DNA from: Furcasterigmium furcatum
Taxonomy: Eukaryota; Ascomycota; Sordariomycetes; Glomerellales; Plectosphaerellaceae
Direction of reading: 5' to 3'
DNA length: 64,000 bases
NCBI GenBank assembly: GCA_001599815.1
Contig: BCIA01000004.1
Coordinates: forward strand, 3,994,082 to 4,058,081
The position numbers and the translations under genes were made by a program. Of this stretch, positions 1-10,099 are shown in pieces. Below the pieces are notes generated by a model, which was given only the letters and a program-made list of their open reading frames with translations, did no database searches and was not told the origin of the DNA. Every line of letters starts with the position of its first letter. The first letter of the stretch is position 1.

Positions 1-137
1 GCGATGTTGAACAGAGAGCATGCCATCTCTGGAGTGACATACGGACAAGAGAGATCAACAATAGTAAGTTGAGCCGGCTATTTCCATCAGAGTTCATCGA
101 CAGAGGCATAGATATTAAACAAACGTACCTCAGTGGC

Positions 138-503
138 CTAGTCGCTACCTCCTGATACTCTCGACGCATGCTTACTCTTCTTCGTCTCCGTCCTTTTCGC
201 GATGAAAATTTCTAGCGTATCTAGTCGTTGTTTGAGAGGATTGGCTTGCGTCGAGGTCAACTCAGTTCGTTCCAGTTGTTTTTTAAATTCCTCGTAATTG
301 AATGGCGTCCCGGTCGTTTGTTGCTGCAGCCTCATGTCACGCAACACACGATTGACAACGTGCATGTAGAGTGGCATGCCACTCTCGCCGACAGCCATCA
401 AGTCGAGCATCCTTTTCGTATTAAGATCCCGGTCGGTGAGTTGGAGAGGGTCAATAGTGACATTCGGGACCTTACGATAGTTATTCTGAGCAAGTCAGGG
501 CGG
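138..503 (-). pseudogene. fragment of a conserved fungal protein
   Basis: An open frame of about 120 codons on the minus strand with no plausible start codon; an in-frame TGA lies just upstream. It contains the conserved-looking stretches GESGMPLYMHVVNRVL and TSTQANPLKQRLDTLE. From memory these resemble a segment of large fungal P-loop-type proteins, but I cannot name the family with certainty. The piece is far too short to be the whole gene and sits beside another decayed gene and a transposon, so it is best read as a relic. It could also be an internal exon of a gene running off the left edge, but no convincing splice pair was found. Confidence 0.4.
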
Positions 504-639
504 AGCCAGTGATGTCTGAGATATCACGTTCGCTTGCGGTAACGCTGTTCAACTGTCTCGATAGCCAGGCGCTGAACCTGTTGAACAACGCGACACAAGC
601 GAACTGGGAGCCCAACGTCTTCCTATGACAGCCGTCTAC

Positions 640-1280
640 AACACCTTTCACGTCTGCGACAGACACATACTTTGATTTCAAGCTGCTGCTGAACAGGGTG
701 CTGGAGCTGATGCAGCGCAAAGAGGTTCTGTCGATGGAGATGGTTGCTAATCCGATACACGATGTCCGAGACTACTATCGCGGCGTGTTCCGAGTGTGGG
801 CTGCCAAGTTCTCCAACTTAGGGGCCTCGTAGTTCGCCAAGCCTGCCGACGAGGAGGCCATCCTCAGTCTTTGGATACGGCAGCTCACAGCCCAGATTGC
901 CCTTGAAATCGACGTAGTGAACGTACAAATGTTTTGGGACGAGTTTCATCCACAGTTTGAGCGTATGGTGGACCTCACGGGGCAGCTTCTAAAGAAGCAG
1001 TACGCGGGCACGGCCGACGCAGGGCCTCACGCGGCGTTGGTCTTTCTAGCGGCTATGATTTGCGAGCCGCTGTACCTTGTCGCGCAGAGCTGTCGCAATC
1101 ACATAACTCGGCGTCGGGCGATTGAACTGCTGAGGCGGTGGCGCAGGAGGGAGGGCATCTGGGATAGCATGTTAGCAGCGACGGGAGCACAGGCAAGTAT
1201 GCTGCGGGAGGAGAGCGGCGCTGAAGCTGAAGGGTCAAGAGATGGAGAGTGTGGGTGCGTTCGAGGCGTATACGTCTGAA
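640..1280 (+). pseudogene. C-terminal remnant of a Zn2Cys6-type transcription factor
   Basis: A single frame runs from about 640 to 1278, broken by a TAG at 830-832. Its second half has motifs I associate with the C-terminal region of fungal C6 zinc-cluster regulators: FHPQFERMVDLTG, CEPLYLVAQSCRNH and ITRRRAIELLRRW. No zinc cluster or ATG is present. Upstream of 650 the reading frame changes. The fragment is therefore truncated and disabled. Family assignment is by recollection of conserved motifs and is moderate. The 1280-1670 stretch that follows contains no frame I can support. Confidence 0.5.
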
Positions 1281-1673
1281 ACGGGCACAGAGTGTTAGGC
1301 ACAGATCTGGAGTTCTTCGACGAAGGGTATGGCAGCATCACGCCCAAGATGGTCAACGATGTCATATAGGGCAAGCCGGGCCAGACGGTGCACTTGCGGT
1401 GGTCGTAGAGAAAGATGACAAACCATCATGCTCAAGGGTATCTAGGAAGTCTTTCAGGCACGTACATCGTCGACCACTATATATCAGAATATGAACGGGG
1501 CTCTCCAGGCTGATGATTAATACCGAATCAAAAGGCCGCTCTGGTAGCAAGTTGGTCGCCGGCTAAAGAACATATGCTGGGCTCCCCAAACGTCTCTTCA
1601 ATAATTATAGCATGAAAATGGGCTGTCGGGCAGACACGTTCTTCAGACTCACAAAAAGAGCGAGCATACGTTA

Positions 1674-1699
1674 ACGTACATGCATGGCGAGCTGGCTAC
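1674..1699 (+). repeat. left terminal inverted repeat
   Basis: It begins ACGTACATGCATGGCGAGCT and pairs with the reverse complement of 3169-3194, with three mismatches. It directly abuts TA at 1672-1673. Confidence 0.85.
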
Positions 1700-1755
1700 T
1701 TTCTCGCTCCCACCCACTCCCTCGATTTTAAATATAATTTCCTCTACGACGAAAG

Positions 1756-3105
1756 ATGCAAACCCCGTCCAAAGAGAGTCAATTAATTCTTGCTATTGAA
1801 GCTATGAAACAAGACCCAGGCTTGAGTAGTCGGCGTGCTACTACTATCTATAATATCCCTCGATCGACCCTCCGTACTCAACAACTAGGCGTTATTAATA
1901 GACGCGAGAGCTCGCCCAATTCCGCGAAATTAACCGAACTAGAAGAGAAAACAATTGTCGAATACATTTTGGACCTAGACGCGCGATGTTACCCTCCTCG
2001 GTTGAGTGAGGTTAGAGATATGGCGAATCGCCGAATCGAAGACCACGGCGCATCGCGCGTCGGCGCGACTGGTTTCTACGTCCCGCCATTCGTAGTAGTT
2101 GCAGGTATATATCACCTCTTAATCTAGTACAAAGACAACGCGTTTACTCGCGACTAGAGAATCGCGACGTCTCCAAACGGCTAGACGACAAATAAGATTA
2201 GTCTAAATTAAATCCGGCATTTCGACCAGTATACAAAGTTACATACAACGGGTGGTTATCATATCCTTATCCCAGACAGGCGTAAAAGTCACCACTCCGT
2301 CAACTTTGAGCTCTACTACAAGAAGAAGAACATCAATAGTCTCTATATACCTCCCCATTCATCTCACATTCTACAGCCTCTAAATATTGTTGCTTCCGGT
2401 CGCTTAAGACAGCGTACGGTCGGCAAATCGAGGAGAGGATAAAGATAGGTACAAGCCATATTAATAAGGAGGACTTCTTCCCGGCTTTTTTCGCCGCATT
2501 CCAGCAAGCGATAACCAAAAAAAAAACATCTATGGAGGTTTTCGAGGCGCTAGACTTATGCCCCTTGACACGGAAGCAGTTCTCTCGAAGCTGGAAATTA
2601 AGTTAAATACGCCGACGCCCCCGGGGACATCAGCTAGGCTACCCAAACCATGGATCTCCAAGACACCTTCACACCCGCTCGAGGCAACTTCGCAGACCGA
2701 TTTCGTTAAAGGTTAAATCTCTCGTCACCAAGGAAGCTTTGCGATATTAATTTAGACGCGGTTGACTTCCTAGCGAAGGGGGCGCGTGGGGTTATGCACT
2801 AGATCGCCCTTTTAAAGTCATAGGTCGCCATTCTTCGAGAGGAGAATGCAGCTCTTAGTCGGCGCCGGAGGGCTAAAAGAATCGGTCTCCGGAAAGGAGG
2901 AAGTATGACTCTAAGCGAAGGACAGGACCAGATTTCTTAGAGAGAGGTCAATGTCCAGATAAAGGAGGAGACGCAGCAAAACCCGCATCTCACGACGAGG
3001 TCTGCACCGAAGAAACGCTACTGTGGCGTCTGCGGGAAGACCGGCCATAAGGCGAGAACTTGTCAGGTAGTTCTCTCATCGTCCGAAGAAGACGACGAGG
3101 ATTGA
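1756..3105 (+). pseudogene. transposase remnant (HTH, DDE, zinc knuckle)
   Basis: The first 123 codons (1756-2127) are intact and read as a psq/CENP-B-like helix-turn-helix, including a PRSTLR motif. The catalytic middle is largely lost. From about 2290 the DDE C-terminal part is recognisable in several frames (PPHSSHILQPL, then a PWISKTP-like segment), with frameshifts and stops. The last piece, 3001-3105, is clean: a CCHC knuckle YCGVCGKTGHKARTC followed by an acidic SSSEEDDED end and TGA. This order matches Fot1-family transposases. It is not functional. Confidence 0.8.
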
Positions 3106-3168
3106 TTTTAATTGAATCCTAGGTTTCGGTTGAGTTCTAGACTGGAATGCTTGTCGGGTCTAGGTGAG

Positions 3169-3194
3169 GTGGCCAGCTCGCTTTGCATGTACGT
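3169..3194 (-). repeat. right terminal inverted repeat
   Basis: Reverse complement partner of 1674-1699; the outermost bases are GCATGTACGT followed by the flanking TA at 3195-3196. Confidence 0.85.
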
Positions 3195-3588
3195 TACATA
3201 TATATGACATTACTGTTCAATTGTGGAGATTAGAAGTAGACGCATGGACCGGGCCACACAGGCCACTAATACCTGCCGAACTCTGAATTCCTCTCTTTCG
3301 AGGTTACTAAACTGTAAGCGACGTGTTTGGCCTAGCTATACGTTCATAACTAACTGGCTCATTCAAGGAAGAGCAGAAGTCTACAATGCAGGGCCGAGTC
3401 CACCAGCCCATCATGCAGCGGTACTTTTCACCAATGACTTAACCGAGCACGATGACCCATTGCGCCTTCGTTCTCCATTAAGCCTTCGGAGCATGGTTAT
3501 TTGGGCCTCGATCATCCATCTAGCACCAGCCGAGATTCGCTATGTCACGTCGTTAGCTTCGCCATGATTGCTCAAAGTTGAATATCAA
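3195..3588. other. intergenic, no supported gene
   Basis: Holds the transposon flank and the 3' side of the small secreted protein gene. The open frames here lack ATG starts, recognisable motifs and codon bias. Confidence 0.5.
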
Positions 3589-4085
3589 CTAACCCTGAGT
3601 GCACTTGCTGTCAGTGTAGTGACCGCTGACATAGCAGCTGTGCGTGCTGCATTGCTGATTGATGTAGCATTTCTTATAAGTTGTTTTGTGCCAACCACTG
3701 TGGCGACTTTAGCTCTAAAAATTCTGAACCTCTTGATGCTACTCGACCAAACTTACCAGTTTGTACTGCCGCCGATGGTGACGCACTCGCCGGTCTTGAC
3801 GCAGGTAAATCTATACGTGCTACCTTTTCTCACCGTATATACGGCGTCGGAGCTGGTACTCGCTCCAGAGCGGCAGTTGACTGTAGCAGAGTCCCCAATG
3901 ATCTTGCAGTTCTGCGCCGCCCTGCTGAAGATTTCAGCTCCATTACTGTCGTCGACGCTGATATCCGAGAGAATCTCAGCGCCGCCGTCCTTGGGGATAA
4001 AAACATCGGTCTCGCCGTCGGCGAAGGGTGCGGCTATAGCGGCAAGGGGAAGGAAGGCGGCGGCGATGAGAGTGATGAACTTCAT
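3589..4085 (-). CDS. small secreted cysteine-rich protein, two exons
   Basis: Model: complement(join(3589..3646, 3757..4085)), 128 aa. Exon 1 encodes a signal peptide (MKFITLIAAAFLPLAAIAA) and a domain with the cysteine pattern CxxxGDxxxVNCR...FTCVKTGECVTIGG. A GTAAGT donor at 3756 removes the apparent stop just after STNW. A 110-nt intron ends at a CAG at 3647. Exon 2 adds SCYVSGHYTDSKCTQG and TAG. The joined protein has seven cysteines and looks like the bacterial-SH3-like small secreted proteins common in plant- and insect-associated fungi. Function is unknown; secretion is inferred from the signal peptide. A second in-frame acceptor a few bases downstream (CACAG) would shorten the junction by two residues. 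Confidence 0.78.
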
Positions 4086-4206
4086 GTTGGCGGTTATATT
4101 CGTAACTGTAGCGTCTATCTCCTTGCTTGGTGTTATGCTGCTGGTCTGCGTCCTGTTAGACGAAAGGACTGGAACAAGAACTGGTGAATGGGTGATATTA
4201 GTGCCC

Positions 4207-4214
4207 TTATATAG
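4207..4214 (-). promoter_or_regulatory. TATA box of the small secreted protein gene
   Basis: CTATATAA on the minus strand, about 122 bp upstream of the ATG at 4085. The spacing is reasonable for a fungal core promoter plus a short leader. Confidence 0.5.
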
Positions 4215-5257
4215 TCAAAGAACACCTGCCTTTTGTGACTTGGTTTCCAAAAAATCACAACTGTCTCATCGTAAGACGGTGTAACTATGTTCCAGGAGCC
4301 GGATTGAAGTTAAAGAACTTGCTAAGACGGTACAATAAACTAGCCGGGCAGCTACTTCCGGACGAGCAATGTGCTTAGCCGGAATAAAGTTGTCGATACT
4401 CCACATGCGCAGATGCGAGTCGGACATGGTGCAGAGCACGAATCAATAAAAGCGATGACCCGAGGGCAGCCGCGAGGCAAGAGTTCACGGCATGCGGCTC
4501 GTCGGTGCGATAAGTCTAGTAGATGCGGGCGAAGTGAACCCGAGGTATCGTACCAGGGGTTTTCCAATACTTAATGTGCTTATTATGCTCGTGGAGTATG
4601 GTGTGGATTAATTACATCGGACGCAGCCGATATTCGCAAAGAAGGAACCTGTAACCTGGATTTGGAATGCAAGCCGAAATACGAACCCTTTCTGAGCCTA
4701 GTTAACCGTCTAGATCAAGCATTAACAAACGTAATATGCCGGCGGCATGTAACCCTCTGGATGTCGGGTTCCTATAAGATCTCATTCTAGAACAACGCGG
4801 GACAATCAATGCCCGACCGCCCGTAAGCCCTTGGTAGGATCTAACTAGGCCGAGACAGTATACGGATACTTGAACCTTCACCAACCGGTCCACTCGGGGC
4901 TTTGCAACAGGGGTTCGCGTGGCTGCTTGACCACGACACACGTACGAGCGATCAACAAGCGTCGAGCCTTTAGAAATGGGGCGTGAGAGGCAGTGCAAAT
5001 AGCCGTTGACAGGCCATCGACTCGCCGGGAGGGCCTCTGCTCGAGCGGGATGACCCAGACAGTCAGACTGCCCTGCGCATTGATTTGACTACTGTTGGTC
5101 AGCAATGACTAGGTCAGATTCGAGCAAGGACCGCATGGCCGCCTGAGCAAGACCCCAGAGACTGCTATGCAGACATGTTCAGCCAGTTGAGCGGTGCCGG
5201 AACAGACCTCGGTAAGACGAATCACACAAACCCGAAGAGTTTCATTTGATCTGCTTC
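4215..5257. other. about 1 kb without a recognisable gene
   Basis: Short overlapping frames on both strands show no motif, no start context and no codon bias. I see no inverted repeats. It may include the upstream region of the secreted protein gene and the 3' region of the bZIP gene. Confidence 0.5.
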
Positions 5258-6302
5258 CTACAACATCCTAACGTCCTCGCCAGCATTTCTCAACTTCGCG
5301 GCCCAAGCACCGATAGACATGTGAGCCCAGAGACAACTCCACACCGGCCCTTCTCCCATGCAATAGTAGTTCTGGGCCATGCTTTCTATCAGCTCAACAA
5401 CCAGCTCGACGGTCCGAGGATTGCCAGAGCCACGCATGGCGTCCTGAAAGTCACCCTGTTCGTCGTCATCCAGCACCGACCAGACGATCTTCTCGACCGC
5501 CATCGCGCTCCTCCAGAAGCTCTGCAGCGTCCGATACTCTTCCCTCGCACGTTCGGCCACCTCGGCGGCCGAAGGGACATGCACCCTATACCGTGAAAAC
5601 ATCTCCGCCTCTCGTCCCCCAAACTTCTTGTATCGCAGGCGGCGAGCCCAGAGGCGGTCCAACATGTCCTCGTGTCCGAGCGGGATCGCGAGCTGAATTG
5701 CCAGGTCGACCTGGGCTGCGCTCTTGACGACGGTGGCTCTGGCCGGGCATCCTTGGTAATCGAAGATGTCGGCCTGGTAGTTGAGAGCACGCCAGTAGAT
5801 GCACCAGGCAAAGGTCCCGACGGGAGGGCTCGCAGCGTCAGCGCCAGCACTGACTGTTAACGTTGTCGGGATACAAGTAACCCCCGCTTCGACCCGCGCG
5901 TCAAAGACAAGTCCGCGTTCGATCACGTCGCCCGCCGAGCCGCTGGCGGAAGTACTTTCGTTCGGCGCATGGTGAGATTCATCAGCAGCAGTGCCAGGGG
6001 CGATAACGTTATCGGGGTCCGCCAGTCCAGCGATGTCTTTCGCGGCCTGGATGGCGGCAACCAGGTCCTGACTGCGAGAGCCGTGCAGGGCCAGAGCGTT
6101 ATTAATATGCTCGATGGCGGCCTTCAGTTTGGCATTCTCGTCTTGCAACGCCTGAGCCTTGGTTGCCACTCGTTTGCGATACTCTCGTTGGGCCTGGACT
6201 CCGCGTTCCCGCCGCGTCTTCGGGACTTCGGTCTAAGTTCTTGTTAGTACCAAGAAGTCAAAAAGCATCCGAGGTTCCACCTCCTACCTCTGGCATGGTC
6301 AT
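5258..6302 (-). CDS. bZIP transcription factor
   Basis: Model: complement(join(5258..6232, 6288..6302)), 329 aa. Exon 1 is only MTMPE. A GTAGGA donor and a GTACTAACAAGAACTTAG branch/acceptor remove a 55-nt intron. Exon 2 opens with the basic region (KTRRERGVQAQREYRKR) followed by a leucine-zipper-like heptad start (LQDENAKLKAAIEHINNAL). The usually invariant Asn of the bZIP signature is Gly here (G-V-Q-A-Q-R). The rest is an uncharacterised helical C-terminal half ending in AGEDVRML. A second ATG at 6296 would shorten it by two residues. It is transcribed away from the SDR gene across a shared 430-bp region, so it may regulate that neighbour; this is inference. Confidence 0.78.
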
Positions 6303-6383
6303 TGGATGTCTTGGGGTGTCGAGGGAAGGATGCCCCCAGGGATGAGCAGTCCTGAAGTAGGGAAAGCATCCGACGGCGGGAGG

Positions 6384-6563
6384 GATAACGTTATCACCCG
6401 GGAGCCAAGAAGCACTGCCATCGGTGTTGGTCAGCACATATGATTGGCTGGAGGGATCCAGGGTTCCAGGGTCTCCGGCGAACAACGTTATGAGCACGAC
6501 ATCTTGGACCTCATAATGCTCCCCTTTGTCATCTGTCAGTCTCCCAGTCGCTCGTAACGTTAT
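6384..6563. promoter_or_regulatory. three AACGTTAT motifs in the bZIP/SDR intergenic region
   Basis: Exact AACGTTAT copies at 6387-6394, 6484-6491 and 6556-6563. The first is part of a perfect 12-bp palindrome GATAACGTTATC, which recurs inside the bZIP coding region at 6002-6013. An ACGT core is a known bZIP half-site pair. These are candidate sites for the adjacent regulator, which would imply autoregulation and control of the SDR gene. Nothing beyond motif clustering supports this. Confidence 0.4.
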
Positions 6564-6603
6564 TACCAGCTTCACAGAGTGTCGGGCTCACGATGGCGAC
6601 CAA

Positions 6604-6612
6604 GTATAAATA
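6604..6612 (+). promoter_or_regulatory. TATA-like element of the SDR gene
   Basis: TATAAATA lies about 125 bp upstream of the ATG at 6734 and precedes a C-rich leader. Confidence 0.4.
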
Positions 6613-6733
6613 TCAGCCTTCAGTTAGATGGCAAAGGAAATATTCAAGCAGCAAACCATTAACATTATCCTTCTCTCACCTTATTCCCTAAACTACCAGA
6701 GCTCTACCGCAAACCCCTAATCCGTCCGTCACC

Positions 6734-7609
6734 ATGGCCATCACTTCCCCTTTCGCCCTCTACCGCAAGACGACATACCCGGCCATCGCACCCAGCCGGC
6801 CCGAGCTTTCAGCGAAAGGCAAGAGTGCTCTCATCACCGGTGCTGGCTCGGGCATTGGCGCTGCCATCGCCAAATCCCTCGCCCGAGCCGGCGTCTCGAC
6901 CCTGGCCCTCGTCGGCCGCACCGAGGCTTCACTGAACAGCACCAAGGCCATCATCGATGGGTTAAACACCGGCACCACGGTTTCGGTCTGGGTTGCCGAC
7001 ATCGCCGATGCCGAAGCAACTTCCAACGCCGTGGCCTCGTTCGCCAAGTCGACCCCCGGGGGCCGGATCGACATCCTCATCGCCAACGCCGCCTACCTGT
7101 CGGATCTCGCGTCCATCGCAGACTCGGACGCGGCCGATTTCTGGAAGGGATTCGAGATTACCGTCAAGGGCAACTTCAACCTCATCCGCGCCTTCCAGCC
7201 GGTCGCCGCCCCCGACGCCGCCGTCATCCACATCTCGACCTCGGCCATCTACATCCCGTACATGCCGGGCTTCGTCGGCTACCGCGCCTCCAAGGCCGCC
7301 GCGCACAAGATGTTCGAGTACTTCTTCGCCGAGAACCCGGGCTTCTTCGGCCTCCACGTCCACCCGGCCTTCATCCTCGGGACCACGCTGAGCCAGAAGT
7401 TCGAACACCTGATCCCCGGGTCCGGCCTAGAGCCCCACGTCGACGACGTGAGCCTGTCCGGGGACTTCATCACCTGGGCTGTGAGCCCCGAGGCTCGTTT
7501 CCTGAACGGGCGCTTCGTCCTGGCGAACTGGGATGTCGACGAGCTGAAGGCGAAGGAGGAGGAGATCAAGAACAACCCGGCGCTTTTCACGATGGGGCTG
7601 CTGGAGTAG
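6734..7609 (+). CDS. short-chain dehydrogenase/reductase
   Basis: Intronless, 291 aa, with strong GC3 codon bias. The classical SDR signature is complete. The cofactor loop TGAGSGIG is at about 35-42, there is an NAA motif after strand 4, the catalytic Ser sits in HISTSAIY, and the catalytic Tyr and Lys are in YRASK (about 183-187). It should be a soluble NAD(P)-dependent oxidoreductase; the substrate cannot be deduced. The ATG at 6734 has a good CACCATGG context. The divergent bZIP gene shares its promoter region, and the downstream cupin and thioesterase make a small catabolic or secondary-metabolic cluster possible. Confidence 0.93.
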   Translation: MAITSPFALYRKTTYPAIAPSRPELSAKGKSALITGAGSGIGAAIAKSLARAGVSTLALVGRTEASLNSTKAIIDGLNTGTTVSVWVADIADAEATSNAVASFAKSTPGGRIDILIANAAYLSDLASIADSDAADFWKGFEITVKGNFNLIRAFQPVAAPDAAVIHISTSAIYIPYMPGFVGYRASKAAAHKMFEYFFAENPGFFGLHVHPAFILGTTLSQKFEHLIPGSGLEPHVDDVSLSGDFITWAVSPEARFLNGRFVLANWDVDELKAKEEEIKNNPALFTMGLLE

Positions 7610-7789
7610 GTTTGGTCGCTCAGAGCATGTCGCAAGCAGCTGCTCCCATTCCGATAGTATAGGTACTCCAATCCATATCGTTGGCGGATTCGCTCGAAGT
7701 GCTGTGGTCGTCCCCGAACCTGTAACTGATATCGTCAACAAGGCCGAGTGACCGACAGAGGCCATTCATAACCCTCGACTGTGATCTCT

Positions 7790-8335
7790 TCATTCATCCA
7801 CCTTCAGCACTGGGCCCTCATCCCCATAAATCGGATCCTTCTTGAACAATGCCAGCCTTGCAATGTCTTTCACCTTCTGCTCCTCGCCGCTTTGACCGTA
7901 GCACATATCCCAGTCATGGCCTGGAGGGTAGCTCCCGACCATCTCAAAGCCCCCGGTCCGATCCTCCAGAAGTCTATGGGCGACCCCGGCGGGAACAATG
8001 ATGACATCGCCCCTCTCAACCACCGGCTCGACGCGACCTGGGTTGTCCTCGCCGCCGAAACACAGCCGTGCACTCCCGTTGCTGATGCAGAGAACCTCGT
8101 GAGACGTGCTGTGGAAATGAGAAGTGCTGTACATGGTGTATCGCCATTGAGGGGTCACGGCGCCGACGGAAGAGAGGTGTCTCTCAATGGCCGACGCGGA
8201 GATCGTCGAGGGGAACGCTGAATGGTAGATGAAGAGAGGCCTGTTCTGGATGCTGGTGTTGGGAGTGAGGCCGTCTGCGGGGATCTGGTGCCTGGACACA
8301 GTCAAGGACCCGAGTGGGTTAGGCGCCATGGTCAT
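7790..8335 (-). CDS. YjlB-like cupin-domain protein
   Basis: Intronless; ATG at 8335 (181 aa) or 8329. The open frame extends further upstream but without an ATG. The order of motifs matches the bacterial and fungal YjlB cupin family. It runs an N-terminal RP-LFIYHSAF strand, the metal-site motif HFHSTSHEVL (His-x-His...Glu), GSARLCFGGE, GDVIIVPAGVAHR, and a GSYPPGHDWDMC stretch near the end. Cupins of this type are small cytosolic beta-barrels that bind a divalent metal; the reaction for this family is not established. It is divergent from the thioesterase gene, with 535 bp between start codons. Confidence 0.85.
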   Translation of the reverse strand: MTMAPNPLGSLTVSRHQIPADGLTPNTSIQNRPLFIYHSAFPSTISASAIERHLSSVGAVTPQWRYTMYSTSHFHSTSHEVLCISNGSARLCFGGEDNPGRVEPVVERGDVIIVPAGVAHRLLEDRTGGFEMVGSYPPGHDWDMCYGQSGEEQKVKDIARLALFKKDPIYGDEGPVLKVDE

Positions 8336-8870
8336 GAGATGGCGAAGTATCAGAGTGCGATTGTCCTGTAGATGTAGATGGGACAAGGAAGATTGTTTGC
8401 AATCGTGGGGACCTTTCAATCGTGAAGGAGATGAATCGCCGCCCGATTGACGTCATGCCAGCACTCCTCTGTGATATGGATCTCTTAAGAGAGCGAATTT
8501 CTCATATTAGAGACCGAGGAGTCATTTCAACTGAGTGAGTTCATCTGCGGCAGGTGCCTACTAACTCAAAGGAAGTGTTTATAGAATTCTCTTTCAGTAG
8601 CCCGAAAAAGTAGTCCCCGATCAGAATGAAAGGGGCAGAAATCCCCCCTGAGATGATGGCACCATGGGTGTCTCGCTGGACCTCGGCACAGGTGGACGCC
8701 CCATCAATTCTGGGCGGATCTCGGCACATGACGCCCGCATGGTCCGGAGACAGCGCCCCAAAGTCCCCTACAACCATCAGCCTCTGAGTGAAAGGTCATC
8801 GCGAGATCGAGCACAACTCACCTCAGAAGGACACATTGGAGCGACTCGCGACTCATCTCTGCGGTGCTGC

Positions 8871-9931
8871 ATGTCAGAAATGGTCGCAGATCAAGCTTCT
8901 GCCCCCGCCAGCACAGGGTCCTTCGGCAAGGCAACCGAGGTGACCCTGGCCGGGCCAAACGCGTATAGGGCGTACCTGAACGAGAACTGGACCATCGGCT
9001 CTGGTAAGCTGGCCGCAGAATCCCGATCTCTCCTGCAACAAAGCCAAGTAATCAGTGCTGACTTGCTCCCCAAGTGCCACATGGCGGCTACTCTGCAGGG
9101 ACCATTCTCCGGGCCGCTCAAGAGCATCTGCGGTCCCGCGGCCAGCAGGACACCATCTCAGCTCACTTCGAGTACCTGAACCGCACCGAGGTCGGGCCCG
9201 TCGTCATCCTCATCGAGGACACGAAACCCGGGCGCTCCCTCACGACGCTGCATGCCACGCTGTACCAAGGCGACCTGCTGGACGAGGCTCCCTTCGTCAC
9301 GCCCAAATCCCGGAAGCTGATCGTCGCCTACCTCATCAACGCAGCCCTGAGTCTCGAGAAGGGGCTGACCCTGAACACCGGCTGGGCGCTGCACCCTCCC
9401 CCGAAGCCCGTCGACTTCGCCAAGCTGACGCGGGAGCAAGACCCAAACTGGACATCGACAGACGGGAGAATCCACCTGGCGCAGCGAGGCGTCGCCAAGG
9501 CCACCGCCAACGTCGAGTTCTTCTTCGCGCGCGAGTACGGCCGCCTGGGGCTGGAGGACAACTGGGTCCGCTTCCGGTCGGGCGAGGGCTGGACGAACGC
9601 CTCCCTCGGCTTCCTCGCGGACGCTATGCCGATCGTCATCGAGGGGTGGCGGCCCAGGAGCGACGGCGAAGAGGGCCCGTTCGCGCGGGACGAGCACTTC
9701 TGGTACCCGACGCTGGTCATGAACCTCGACATCAAGAAGGCCCTCCCTGCCGAGGGCGTCGAGTGGCTGTTCCTGCGGACGGAGGCGAGGCAGATCCGCA
9801 ACGGCAGGTTCGACCTGCTGGCCACGATACTGGATGCGGATGGTGAGCTTGTCGCGCTGGCGACGCACGCGAACATGGTGCTGCCGCTCGCTCGGAACCT
9901 GGCCAAACGGGGATCGGGGGAGAAGTTATGA
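8871..9931 (+). CDS. acyl-CoA thioesterase-like protein (double hotdog)
   Basis: Model: join(8871..9003, 9075..9931), 329 aa. The intron is GTAAGC...CTGACTTGCTCCCCAAG (71 nt), and joining restores the family motif VPHGGYSAG. Further hotdog-type elements include ISAHFEYLNRTEVGPV in the first half and the FLADAMP and WYPTLVMNLDIKK segments in the second. This matches the fungal thioesterase-like (4HBT_3/TesB-type) family, which hydrolyses or binds acyl-CoA; the exact substrate is unknown. An alternative ATG lies three codons downstream at 8880. It ends 169 bp from the hydrolase pseudogene on the other strand. Confidence 0.87.
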
Positions 9932-10099
9932 GCTGCGATGTCGAAGACCGTACGATAAGCCGAGTATTAGGGAACCGGTAGACAGGGAAAGATATAGAAT
10001 TGGAGTTCGCGGCATCTTCTCCGTTCAAGTCTATCGTGGGTCTCTTCGCGGTTCTGCTCCATCGATGGGAGCGGCCTCCATTCAAGGGTCGAGCGTCCC

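Larger units (their letters stand above)
1674..3194 (+). mobile_element. Fot1/pogo-like DNA transposon, internally shortened
   Basis: A 1521-bp element bounded by 26-bp terminal inverted repeats (23 of 26 matching), with TA on both outer flanks (1672-1673 and 3195-3196). TA is the target duplication of Tc1/mariner/pogo elements. Inside is a decayed transposase on the plus strand: an N-terminal HTH region, a DDE-domain tail with a PPHSSHILQPL motif, and a C-terminal zinc knuckle. Full-length Fot1-type elements are nearer 1.9 kb, so internal sequence is missing. The interior carries many stops and TA-rich stretches, which fits RIP. The element is non-autonomous, but its ends look competent for mobilisation in trans. 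Confidence 0.85.

Noticed and set aside
6258..6575. Upstream extension of the bZIP N-terminus
   Set aside because: The frame is open and joins the bZIP exon 1, but contains no ATG before 6302. The stretch also holds the AACGTTAT cluster, so it is better read as leader and promoter.
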